Shown: positions 13,139 to 23,334, counted from the first letter of the stretch. The stretch is 64,000 nucleotides of DNA from Chimonanthus salicifolius (GCA_013350335.1 CM023534.1:11995542-12059541); one strand, 5' to 3'. Translations and numbers: made by a program. The notes: a model not told the origin generated them from the sequence alone.

Positions 13139-14079
13139 TGTGATACCCCTCTCCCTCCCTAAAAAGTCCCACATCGGTGGGAATGAAAGGGAGGGGTGGG
13201 TTTATTAAAGCCCACCCAATTGAAACTCATGTAAGAGGCCTTTTGGGCCAGGCCACGTGGGCCTGGGCCCAAATGCAAAACCGTGTGGGTTTGAGCTGTG
13301 TGCGAGGTCCAAAGCGGATAATATCTTACTGAGTTAAGCCCTAAGCCCTGTGTGTTCGGGTCGGGTCGTTACAAATATGGTATCAGAGCCGAGTTCAACA
13401 CTCGGACTGTGTGGGTCTATCATCCTTCCCTGGAGTTGTCAAGTGGACCGGAGTCGAGCCGGGGACGGCTCGAGGCTTTAGGGAGGGTGATTGTGATACC
13501 CCTCCCCCTCCCTAAAAAGTCCCACATCGGTGGGAATGAAAGGGAGGGGTGGGTTTATTAAAGCCCACCCAATTGAAACTCATGTAAGAGGCCTTTTGGG
13601 CCAGGCCACGTGGGCCTGGGCCCAAATGCAAAACCGTGTGGGTTTGAGCTGTGTGCGAGGTCCAAAGCGGATAATATCTTACTGAGTTAAGCCCTAAGCC
13701 ATGTGTGTTCGGGTTGGGTCGTTACAAATATGGTATCAGAGCCGAGTTCAACACTCGGACTGTGTGGGTCTATCATCCTTCCCTGTAGTTGTCAAGTGGA
13801 CCCGAGTCGAGCCGGGGACGGCTCGAGGCTTTAGGGAGGGTGATTGTGATACCCCTCCCCCTCCCTAAAAAGTCCCACATCAGTGGGAATGAAAGGGAGG
13901 GGTGGGTTTATTAAAGCCCACCCAATTGAAACTCATGTGAGAGGCCTTTTGGGCCAGGCCACGTGGGCCTGGGCCCAAATGCAAAACCGTGCGGGTTTGA
14001 GCTGTGTGCGAGGCCCAAAGCGGACAATATCTTACTGAGTCAAGCCCTAAGCCCTGTGTGTTCGGGTCGGGTCGTTACA
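13139..14079 (+). mobile_element. TRIM retrotransposon array: LTR-int-LTR-int-LTR
   Basis: Three 235-bp LTRs (13139-13373, 13492-13726, 13845-14079), each running TGTGATACCC...GTCGTTACA, are separated by two 118-bp internal domains. Each internal domain has a primer-binding site TGGTATCAGAGC complementary to initiator-Met tRNA and a purine tract AGGGAGGGTGA just before the next LTR. The outer flanks GTAGG (13134-13138) and GCAGG (14080-14084) are a 5-bp target duplication with one transition. LTR1 and LTR2 differ at about 3 of 235 sites, LTR3 at about 7, so it is young. The AAGTCCCACATCGG word is common in plant TRIM LTRs. No protein is encoded. Confidence 0.9.
13378..13389 (+). promoter_or_regulatory. 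tRNA-iMet primer-binding site of the TRIM (repeated at 13731-13742)
   Basis: TGGTATCAGAGC lies 4 nt after the LTR end and is complementary to the 3' end of plant initiator tRNA-Met. The second internal domain repeats it at the same distance. Confidence 0.85.
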
Positions 14080-14445
14080 GCAGGATACATAGAAGTTGCC
14101 TCCAAATTTGAGGTATACAAATTGTTTGTGAGATAGGGTTATTTAAATTTTAAAATGGGTCTATTCTAATTAATCTAACTCTATTTTTAGATTTGTAAAT
14201 TTTACAGTATCTATAAAATATTTACCTGAGTATTTAATCTAAAAATGAAGATAACAACATGGATTTCTAATAAAACATTTTGTAGTTTTACACTTTTTAA
14301 GTGATTATTCTAAATTATTGATTCCTCTATTCAGAGATATCTAAGCTGAAGCTTTCTTCCGTCATTTTTATTTTGCAGTTGTCAAGAAAACAAAACCCCA
14401 ACTTCAATGGAATTCAGGAAGAACTGAAAACAAGATATTGCATAC

Positions 14446-14524
14446 CAACATAGCGGCAGTGGTCACAGAACTGCCGGATCAAGTACTTGACGTTCTCCTC
14501 TACAGAGTCCTCCAGTCGATTGAT
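14446..14524 (-). pseudogene. Exon-like gene scrap inside the large element
   Basis: Minus strand: ATCCAG| acceptor, then a 79-nt open stretch encoding INRLEDSVEENVKYLIRQFC followed by DHCRYV, then a consensus donor G|GTATGC. Codon use and splice borders look like a real host exon captured by the element. I do not recognise the parent protein. The sequence from about 14590 to 15050 (CT-rich on the minus strand) could be the leader of the same captured gene. Confidence 0.4.
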
Positions 14525-15321
14525 CTGGATGCCGGCAGAATAAACCAAAGAGATCTGACATTGGGTTGATTCTGCCTGTGCTGCCTTCTTCTACCTGTGA
14601 ACAGCAAGCTGCTCTGGGTTTCTGCAACTGCTTGGACTCTGTGAGTTGCCCCTCGAAGATCTGCTGGCTGGGTTTGATCTGTTAGAAGATCTGCACGGCT
14701 TGCTCACCAGTCGGTGAAACCCTTTGTGCATTCGGTCTCTTTGATCCCTCCCAAATCTGGGTGAAACCCCTTGTTTCGCTGCCCCTAATCTGACAACCGA
14801 TGCGGCTGGATCTACTGGCTGTAACGAACAGTGCAACCTTCTGATCCGCTACTGCCTTCTCTATAGAGAGAGAACAGAGAGAGATCGAGAAAGAGAAAAA
14901 GACCCAGAAAGGGAGAGACTCAGAGAAGAGAGCAAAGATCGAGGGAGAGCAGCGAAAGAGGCAAGAGAGATATCGAGAGATAGCAACGGCGAGAGAGATT
15001 CCATTTCTGATTTCGTTTCGATATCCTTCGATTTAGTGCCCTAGCCGAGAGTTATTAATCGTATTCAATATTTCGGACCGTCCATGGACGGTGCGCGACC
15101 GGCCCATTATCTTAATGGATATTTGGATCGGATCCGAGAGCCCTTATTGGACTCTAGGATCCATATCGCAAATGGACTTCTGGATCTGGGTCGGATAGTC
15201 CACGGGCCGGATCCAGATCCATTTACACCCCTAATTACATATATTTGTAATTTTTTTAACTTTCAAAACTGATAATTTAGTGCTAAAACACAAACCTATG
15301 ACCAAAATGCAAGTGTCTCAA

Positions 15322-16077
15322 TCAAGAATCCTCTGCCGCAGCAGGCTGAGTGACACCCGATTTCACCAGCAACTTCCCAAGTGCATCTGGCGAGCAAACC
15401 TGGTACTTCACCACCCCAGATGGTGACAAGAACACCTCTGCCAGCTCAAGCTTCTCGGATGTGAGGCTGGTGCTGTCCATCGTCTTGCTCAGCACCTTGA
15501 CGGCAAACTGCACGGCCTCCTCCCGCGTGATCTCTTCCTTGTAGTCCTGCTTCAGCATCGACTGAGTGGCCTGGTTATTTGCCCTAATTGCAGCAACCTT
15601 CCACCCACCATAGTTCCCAGAAGGGTCGCTCATGTAAAGCTGGAAGCCGAAGTTCTTGTCATAGCCAGCAAAGAGGAAGGAAACTCCAAAAGGGCGGAGG
15701 CCACCAAATTGGGTGTAACCTTGCTTGGTGTCACAGAGGGACTGGACGAGCTGCTCAACGGGCATGGGCTCCTGATATGCGAAGGCGTAGCGCTGGGCCT
15801 GGACGCGAGCAGTATTGATGAGAATATTCGCGTCTGACATGATGCCTGCGACATCACAGGCAACATGGTCATCAATCTTGTACATCTTCTCCGTGGTTTT
15901 GGACGTCTGGAGGAGCTTAGACGTTACTTTCTTCCCCCCAACCAGCACCACGCCATCTTTCGCCAGAATACCGATGGCTGTGCCGGCGTTGCCAATGGCC
16001 TCCATGGCGTACTCCACCTGGTACAAACGCCCCTCCGGCGAGAAGATCGTTGTCCGGCTGTCGTAGCGGCGAGACAT
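15322..16077 (-). CDS. PAC1: 20S proteasome subunit alpha type-4, copy 2 (promoter lost)
   Basis: An intact 251-residue frame, 15 nucleotide differences from copy 1 by hand count (8 silent, 7 replacing). Replacements include Glu to Gly in VLVGEKK, Ala to Asp in HVACAVAG, and Ala-Val, Gly-Arg and Ala-Thr within [15 protein letters not shown], a block usually well conserved, plus Leu to Phe and a C-terminal Gly to Asp. It keeps the intronic sequence just upstream of the ATG, so it is a DNA-level copy, not a retrocopy. Homology to the copy-1 leader stops near 16223, inside the leader intron, so leader exon and promoter are missing. It may be unexpressed, or driven by new upstream sequence. Confidence 0.75.
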   Translation of the reverse strand: MSRRYDSRTTIFSPEGRLYQVEYAMEAIGNAGTAIGILAKDGVVLVGGKKVTSKLLQTSKTTEKMYKIDDHVACDVAGIMSDANILINTARVQAQRYAFAYQEPMPVEQLVQSLCDTKQGYTQFGGLRPFGVSFLFAGYDKNFGFQLYMSDPSGNYGGWKVAAIRANNQATQSMLKQDYKEEITREEAVQFAVKVLSKTMDSTSLTSEKLELAEVFLSPSGVVKYQVCSPDALGKLLVKSGVTQPAAAEDS

Positions 16078-16362
16078 TTTTTACAAAATCAAAGGAAAAT
16101 CCATAATCTGCGCAAAAGGAAATCGAATCATTTGGTTGATAATGGATCTAATTCCAAACTTGATTCTAATTCATCCAAAGAGAAATATTAAGGGTTTGTG
16201 AAGATTCTAAAGAGCGAGAAAAACTAGATGGATTGAAAGATAAATAAATATCTTACATATATAATAAATTTTATCCCAAAACTCAAATTAAAGCCACATA
16301 ATTTTAATGGTCAAAATCAATGTCTTTAGGAAAAATGAAGCTTGTTGATTTTGACTTCTTCT

Positions 16363-17228
16363 AACAGTGATTTTTAGGAAAAGTAACATGTGAATTAAGT
16401 GTCTCTCCACAAGTCTTTGGAACTTCACATAGCACCATTTTTGTTTTAATGCAGAAATCCATGTCTAATGTGTCTTGAACAATGGTAAACTAGTGGGCAT
16501 CCCCCAAAGCAGAATGAATTTTGAAGTGATAGATTTTGGCTAGGTTGATCTATGGTGATTTGCAACTATTTTGCATTTCACAAATTGTATGAGTAAAAGG
16601 CTTTTCTTTTTTGAATTTACATGTGAAAAACGGTAGAATACCCAACGTAACATATGTTGTAAGTGTATCAAATTTAGTCTTTCCTTCTAAGACTTGTTTT
16701 CATCTCTTTTTCACCTTTACAGTTTTGAGGTAAAGAATCTAATTACTTCTAAAGAATTGCACGAGGAGCCTGTATGAGGTGAAAATCTCAGTACAATTAA
16801 CCTCTGGATTTGAAATGATTTTTATATACCTGTATTGGTCATAATTCACAAGAACATTCTGTACTCTAAGCCTATATTGCTCTGACTAAACAAGTAAAAG
16901 TCGGCCAACGAAGTCACCTACCTATTAGAGGAAAAGAATCCATCTTCTACCTGTCTTCTGGTTTGTGTAATATATTTTTTTTCTTTCCCCAAAATCAGTA
17001 AACAATCAAACCCCAAGTCCAGATTTCTTTCGTTGGCATCTCTGGAAATCTAATGCATGTATTACAGGAAAATCCAGAGTAAAAGAAACCTATTCCTTCC
17101 TCTAATACAATATTCACATTACTATTTTATGTACTTCTTTTAATTTTGGAACTACCAAAATGAAAGATAAGAAAAACCCATCCCGAAATCAACCCACATG
17201 AAATAAAAATAAATAAAAGTTAAAGGGA
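16363..17228. other. Intergenic, nothing recognised
   Basis: Sequence following the homology to 9866-9985. No open frame, repeat or RNA gene was recognised. Confidence 0.4.
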
Positions 17229-17765
17229 AAAAATATCTGGAGAGAAAGGAGCTGCAAGAGATAGAAGCGGCGAGAAAGAGAACAGTGAGACAGACCCTTG
17301 CAGCGAGAGTGCAGAGAGAGAGGAGCGGACCAGATGAGAGAGATGAGAGAGCGAAGAGAAGGAAAGTTTCAGGAACGGCGAGAGAAGAAAAGAGTTAGAC
17401 GGGGCGAATGCGGAACGAAGATTCGGGTTTCTTAAGTTTTATTCGGTAACAGTGGTCGAAATCTCGGCCCATACGGTCCGTATTCGTATTGGCCGAGATA
17501 CGTGGGGATTTCCAGGATTTTTTTTATTTTTTTAAATGAATCTTTTTAAAATAAAACCCACGGAGATTTTTTTTAAAAATAAAGAGAGAAAAATCTCGGC
17601 TGAGATTCAGCTGAATTTTCGGCCCCTGTTTGGTAATTGAGTTGACCCGACCAAATATTATAGGAGGATAAGCATCCGATCCACGAAATACAAATGGACT
17701 TTAGGATCCAGCCCATTTCATTAATAATCAGGCCGGGTCGGATCTGGTTCAGTTTACGGCCCTAA
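17229..17765. mobile_element. Relative of the GGATCC-ended element (partial)
   Basis: A GA-rich block (17229-17400) resembles the GA-rich interior at 14865-15000 of the large element. The end at 17640-17765, with CAAATGGACTTTAGGATCCAG and GGTCGGATCTGG, resembles its right arm. A MITE is nested inside at 17450-17628. No left end was found. Confidence 0.35.
17450..17628. mobile_element. ATCGGCCGAT-family MITE, copy 2
   Basis: Starts CAGTGGTCGAAATCTCGG, ends TTTTCGGCCCCTG. Flanks TTCGGTAA (17442-17449) and TTTGGTAA (17629-17636) match at 7 of 8 bases. The core palindromes have decayed to CTCGGCC/GGCCGAGAT forms. Confidence 0.75.
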
Positions 17766-18832
17766 TTATACCCATAAATGACGGGGATGTAAAGGCTTTG
17801 ATTGATTAGAGGTCAGTTCAACGATCTAAAAACAAATATATCTAATACTATATTTTTTTTGAAAATAAAATAGATTATATTTTGTAATGAGAATGAGCCA
17901 AACTTAAATAACATCTCAAAACATTTAAATCCTCAATGGTAGATAACACACACCAATACTTTTAGTTTTAAAAATCGAACTTCTATGTTATTCATATTTT
18001 TATAATTTTTTTTAAACTTCTTGTTGTTAATTTTTAGGACATCGATTTTCCTACGGGAGTTTTGTGTAACTAGATACGGGTTTTAATTTATTGTCAACTA
18101 TACTTTTCACATGAATAATAAAATTGGCTCATCAATCCAGTAAAATCGACTTATCAAAATTTCGCATGAACAATAAAATCGGCTCGCCGAAATTTTAACC
18201 TTTGCATGAACTATAAAATCGGGTCACTGAAATTTACTGTTCATGCGAAAGGTAAAATTGATAATAAACTAAAACCCGTATCTGGTTACACAAACCTCCT
18301 ATGGGAAGATCACTACCCTAATTTTTATAGGACTCGCCCAATCATGTCTGACTTTAAAACCTTAATTCTAAATTTATCTATAGTGCATGTAAACTTAATT
18401 AAATTTATTTATTGAATAAGTTCACTTTATTCAAATAACTTTTCATGAATTAATACTACCCCTCATCTTCACTCGATCACATATTCACATTAGACACATT
18501 TTTCTTATATAGACAAAAATGACAAAAATTCTTTATAAATCCATTGACAACAAATTGTCTAGAATATTTTTAACAAATGTCATTTATTTCTAACTATGAA
18601 ATATACTGCGAACAAAAGTACAAATATTATTTTTATTTTGTTTTATATGATTGACCATTTTATTTTTTACTTAAAAATTCACAATTAAATTACCATAACA
18701 GTCACTCACTTTCAAATCTACCATGGGTTTTCCTTTCACTGATACTAAACCATTTTTTACAGGCTCGCAAGGTAAGGCTATCAATGGGTCGGTTTCGGGC
18801 TGAATCTCCTGTAGGCCGGATTGACCTTATAA

Positions 18833-19189
18833 TAGAGGTGAAAGTTGGGTCGGGTTTTAATCTGATCTAAGAAATCAATGGGTTTAGGTTATGTTTTTGT
18901 ATATTTCGAGTCGGTACCGAGTTGGGAAAAAATAAACCCGCAGTGAAATTCCGGTCAGGTTAGGTTGAAAATTTTGAAAGCAATCTAACTCAACCTAATC
19001 CGAATACACCAAGTTATAAAACAACACTCAAGTTAAGTCACGTTAGAAATTCAGATCAGGTCGGATTGAGTAACTCAGGATCAATAAATCGAATTGAGTC
19101 GGGTCAGATTCAATAATTTTTTACGTGTGTTGAGTTGAGTTATTGAAACCCGACCCGACCCGATCCAGAGTTTCAGTCCTACAATCCTA
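18833..19189. mobile_element. GGGTCGGGT-family hAT-like MITE, with empty site in the window
   Basis: Starts TAGAGGTGAAAGTTGGGTCG and ends with TTTCAGTCCTACAATCCTA. A perfect 8-bp duplication CCTTATAA flanks it (18825-18832, 19190-19197). The paralogous stretch near 10885-10900 reads CCGGATTGACTTATAATAAA without the element. The body is made of GGGTCGGGT-like and complementary CCCGACCCG words. Confidence 0.75.
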
Positions 19190-19584
19190 CCTTATAATAA
19201 AATAAATTTCTAAAAAGATAACTTGGACCATTTGAAAAGATAAATGGGCTAGATCAATATTATTAGTTGGATGATTAGAGTCATCAATTGTATGGATTTG
19301 AAAATCCTTTTTACTAAAATATGATGTAAAATGTCTATATGTAGATATGATACAGAATGCATGAGTATTAGAATGAGATTAATCATTAACATATATTTGT
19401 CATTTTTTCTCATCTAATTTTTTTATCTTTCAAACTGATAATTAATGCTATGTGAAACCTATACTCTTTCTCTATATATACAGAATATGCCATTCAAATA
19501 ATATTAATATATAATTAAAAATTCCCAAGTATCTTACTAGTATATTTATTTATTATTATAAGATTCATGAATTATATTTTCAAG

Positions 19585-19777
19585 TAGGGGATAATGGATC
19601 CGACTCGTTGCCCATATCAAACGGATATTGCCTAGATATCGGCCGATATATATATATATATAAACTGCCTTTTTATTTTTTATTTTAAAAAAAGGCCACC
19701 GAAATTAAAAAATAAAAAAAATAAAGAGAGAGAAAAAGTTCACCTGAAATTCATATCGGCCGAATTTCCGACCCCTC
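19585..19777. mobile_element. ATCGGCCGAT-family MITE, copy 3 (worn ends)
   Basis: Begins TAGGGGATAATGG and ends CCGACCCCTC, with a perfect ATCGGCCGAT near 19639 and a TA run. The target duplication is not convincing (about 5 of 8). Confidence 0.5.
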
Positions 19778-21232
19778 ATTGCAAAAAAATTATGCTCTAT
19801 TACCTTACTTATGGTAACAAAAGTTGTAATTTTAACATCTAGTATGTAATGGGTTACTGAGTCACATCATATTAAAATTATAATTTTGTAGCATTAAAGA
19901 TTAAAAATTTGAAATTAAATAAATTATTAACATTCAATCCAAATGTCTCGAGTTGAGTTTGATAAACATAAATTTAATGTTTAAAAATGGCCATTGGTTC
20001 AAAGTTTTAATTATGAAATACTTTAAAACTTTAGATTTTGAACATGACAATTGACAAGGCTTACCGGCTCCGATAGGATCTTTGATAAAACAGAATAATT
20101 TTATTGCTTTAATAAAGTAAAAAAGATAACATTTTTAATTGCAAAGGTCTCTTGCTCATGTGCTAGTCCCTTCAAGTTTCCAATCTCTTATTTGAGTGTC
20201 ATGTGACTATAATTTTATTGATTCAGTTTATCTCTACACCATAATTTTAATGAGTATTATTTATTGAACGTTAATAAATATTAAAAAAAATAGTTTGTGA
20301 AACCTACGTTTAGACTTGATGGATCAAATTCTCCCCTCACACCCATCTACTCTTCGTAAGTTATGAGACCTACAATACACTTAATGGATCTCTTATCAAC
20401 TTTTTGGTAAATGACCCTTGTATTTTATTTGACACTAGTTTGACTTTTAAAATTTATTGCTCTAACTTGATGTTAAATATTATATTTTAAGAGTTTTAAA
20501 ATTATAATTTCCCAATCAAAATAATTTCTTTTATACAAGTTGAAGTCCTCAAACTCATTCATCCATACAGACTTTAAATAGAGTCAGTCAAATAGTTGAT
20601 ACAAAAATTGATGCAAATTAGTTTGCAGACAATCTTACATATACTAACAGGAATAGTAGTTAAAGACAATAAAATAATCAAAACAGCGATTATTCTATTG
20701 ATTCTGAAAATTTTAATCACACTGATTCATTAAATTAATGCTTGAGATAATTCATTAAAACGAGCCTAGCAAGAGAGATCACCTATTTATAATATATATG
20801 AAGGAATTATTTGCTGAATTTGTTTAAAAAATGGTGGGAATTCCAAATTAATATTTTTAAACAAATATCAAACTGTAATTTTTTATTAAAACTTTCCAAA
20901 AAATCATTAAAAATTCATCCAATAATTAAAATTATTTGAACCGGTTCAAAATGGATAATTTATTGATGTGTCTCTCCTTTTCCAACATGAGGTCGTTGTC
21001 TCCAACTAAACAAGTGTGGCCATATAGACACCCGGGTTTTCTGCCAGCACACTTCGGATTTCGAAAATTTGGATGAAATTACTATTTTGCCCATCGGCTT
21101 TTAAAAAAACTAAAACCTGATCTCATCGTCCAAATGAATATTTCAAGGTAAAATGCATTCATTCAGACGGTGTCCCTTCCTAAACAAAAAAAAACTTACA
21201 CTCGTTTGTGCTTCGCTATCTCTAATAGTTTA
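19778..21232. other. AT-rich intergenic DNA
   Basis: No gene, RNA or repeat recognised beyond simple AT-rich sequence. Confidence 0.4.
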
Positions 21233-21788
21233 TGTACCGTATTTGTGTAACCATTGATGGGAGAGAAAAGTAGCCAAGTTGGGCACTACTTGTCCCACAT
21301 TGCTTGTGAGGAGAGTTGTTCTTTGGAATATAAGTTGGAATTCCTCCTCCTTTTATCACAATGCATTTTGGGAGCAACATTGGATTGGCTCGCCAATGCA
21401 AAGCCGTGTAGGCCCTTGTATGTGGGCCCAAAGCGAACAATATTGTGCTAACAAGATGGGTCGTTACAAATGGTATCAGAGAATGGTTCAACTCTTTACT
21501 TATGAGTGTGGGCGTGTTTATGGACGGAGCCATCCACGGCTCTGGTCTTAAGGGGGTGGATTGTAATACCCTGTGTTTGTGTAAACATTGATGGGAGAGA
21601 AAAGTAGTTAGGTTAGGCACTACTTGTCCCACATTGCTTATGAGGAGAGTTGTTCTTTGGGATATGGGTTGGAATCCCTCCTCCTTCTAGCACAAGGCCT
21701 TTTGAGAGTAACATTGGGTTGGCTTGCCAATGCAAAGCCGTATGGGCCCAAAGCGGACAATATTATGCTCGAATAACTGGTCGTTACA
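21233..21788 (+). mobile_element. Complete TRIM retrotransposon, second family
   Basis: LTR1 21233-21468 and LTR2 21562-21788 both start TGTA and end GGTCGTTACA. The 93-bp internal domain has the primer-binding site TGGTATCAGAG at 21471 and the purine tract AAGGGGGTGGA just before LTR2. The 5-bp target duplication GTTTA is exact (21228-21232, 21789-21793). The LTR body (CTTGTCCCACATTGCTT...) differs from the 13-kb family, and the LTR pair is clearly diverged, so it is older. No protein is encoded. Confidence 0.9.
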
Positions 21789-22018
21789 GTTTACTTGAAG
21801 GAAATTAGATTGGAACTTGACTAATTTCTCGACTGATTTTGAGGACCAATATGTGAAATTAGATTGGAACTTGAATAATTTCTCGATCTGTCATCTCATT
21901 TGGAAGTGGAGATATTTCTTGTGTTCAAGGGTCATGGTTCTATGTAGGGGTGTGTTTTCAACTGACATTTAGAATATCATCTTTGACTTTTCTGACTAGA
22001 TCGTTTGCAAAAGTTAGT

Positions 22019-22184
22019 GTGAAAAGCTGTGAAGATCTTACAAATTTCCTTATGAAAGGAGGTAATTTCTAAGATGTGGTTTGAATGGAGTGAGGTTTGC
22101 AGTGAAAAGCTGTAAAGATCTTACGAATTTCCTTAAGAAAGGAGGTAATTTCCAAAATGTAGTTTGAATTGAGTGAGGTTTGCA
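22019..22184. repeat. Tandem duplication, about 83-bp unit
   Basis: GTGAAAAGCTGT(G/A)AAGATCTTAC recurs at 22019 and 22102, with the following TTTCCTTA.GAAAGGAGGTAAT in register. Confidence 0.85.
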
Positions 22185-22243
22185 CTGAGCAATAGATGAG
22201 TGAGGTAATTTCCAAAATCTTACTAAGTATAAGAAGTTACTGA

Positions 22244-22420
22244 TCGTTCAAACGTTCTATTGGGAGCGTCCGAAGGATTGCTCGAGTATAAGAAAGTTCG
22301 TCCGAAAGATTGACTTTTACACTAAATATCGTTCGGACGTTCTATTGGGAGCGTCCGAACGATCGTTTGAATATAAGAAGGTTCATCCGAATGATTGACT
22401 TTTACACTAAAATGTGCGTC
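22244..22420. repeat. Tandem duplication, about 85-bp unit with CGTCCGAACGATC motifs
   Basis: CGTTC...CGTTCTATTGGGAGCGTCC recurs at about 22245 and 22330, each followed by GATTGACTTTTACACTAAA. A third partial unit starts about 22410. Short inverted CGTTCGGACG-type motifs are embedded. Confidence 0.8.
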
Positions 22421-22520
22421 CGAACGATCTACATTGAAATGCGTTCATTCAGATGTTGTGGTCGAATGATTAGTTTCTTAAAAAGCTAAGGGGCAAAATG
22501 GTAAATAGCCACCCTAAAAC

Positions 22521-22870
22521 TAGGGCTGCAACTCTGGTCGGGTGGGTCGATTCCTTAAAACTCAATCCGATCCGAGTTGATATATATGGAACCCGACCCG
22601 ACCCGAATTCTAATCCGAATCAACTCGAATTCTGACCCGACTCACATTTTAAACCCATTTTAGACTAATTTTAGCTGGGTCGAGTAAGGTTGTGTCAGGT
22701 CGGGTCGGGTTGGGTTAACTTATAAAATCATCAATCCGACCCGACTCAAATTTCATACGAATTTTTATCTTCTCAACTCACTTGACTTGCTGAGCCGAAA
22801 TTATCAATCCGACTAGCATGATTTTTCAGATCGAATTATATGAGTCGGGCCAAAACCCAACCGCTAAAAT
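22521..22870. mobile_element. GGGTCGGGT-family MITE, right end lost
   Basis: Left end TAGGGCTGCAACTC is identical to that of the copy at 44040. The body of CCCGACCCGACCC and GGTCGGGTCGGGTTGGG follows. The expected TTGCAGCCCTA right end is absent. Confidence 0.6.
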
Positions 22871-22910
22871 CGAAATCAGGTGTCAATTGAAAGAAAATCC
22901 ATGTGTGGAT

Positions 22911-23192
22911 ATGGTCAAAATTGAAGAAAGAAGAAAGAAAGTGGAGAGCTGAGTCATCCACGTAAATCTGAAACTAACGTGCGTTCATTTATTATTCCGA
23001 TTCAGAATAAAATATGCAAAGCAAGAGTAGAGAATCATTATAATATCAAATATGGTAAAAATTGAAGAAAGAAGTGTGAAAGTGGAGAGCTGAGTCATCC
23101 ACGGAAATCTGAAATTAACGTGCGTTCATTTGTTAATCCGATTCAGAATAAAAGATGCAAAGCACGAGTAGAGAATCATTATAATATCAAGT
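22911..23192. repeat. Tandem duplication, 141-bp unit
   Basis: Two units start ATGGTCAAAATTGAAG (22911) and ATGGTAAAAATTGAAG (23052). Both contain GTGGAGAGCTGAGTCATCCACG and end AGAGAATCATTATAATATCAA. Confidence 0.9.
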
Positions 23193-23334
23193 GAGAATTT
23201 CAAGATTAAATAAATATTATAATATTTTTTACTAATTTCACTCTTGATTTAAAGTTTTTTAATTCTTTATTTTATGGGGACGATAAATTTGTCAAGAATG
23301 TGTGATCATTTTCTCTTTTTAATATATTTCAAGG

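Larger units (their letters stand above)
11094..15232. mobile_element. Large nonautonomous element with GGATCC-rich inverted ends
   Basis: Left end GGGTGTAAATGGATCCGGAT and right end (reading inward) GGGGTGTAAATGGATCTGGA form terminal inverted repeats. Further inverted, repetitive GGATCC/TTATTGGAC motifs extend roughly 170 bp inward on both sides. ATTAC is found at 11081-11085 and 15234-15238. The paralogous site at 19384-19391 reads through without it, so the 4.1 kb is an insertion. Inside are a TRIM array (13139-14079) and an exon-like scrap (14446-14524). No transposase is visible, so the superfamily is open. Confidence 0.6.

Noticed and set aside
13139..14079. CRISPR-like array
   Set aside because: The regularly spaced repeats are TRIM LTRs with primer-binding sites and a target duplication; this is eukaryotic DNA.
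14591..14836. Minus-strand 81-residue ORF inside the 4.1-kb element
   Set aside because: No recognisable domain; Ser/Arg-rich and probably leader-like noncoding sequence.
15322..16077. Copy 2 of the proteasome gene as a retrocopy
   Set aside because: It keeps the leader-intron sequence directly upstream of the ATG and shares noncoding flanks (9866-9985 / 16240-16362), so it is a DNA duplication.
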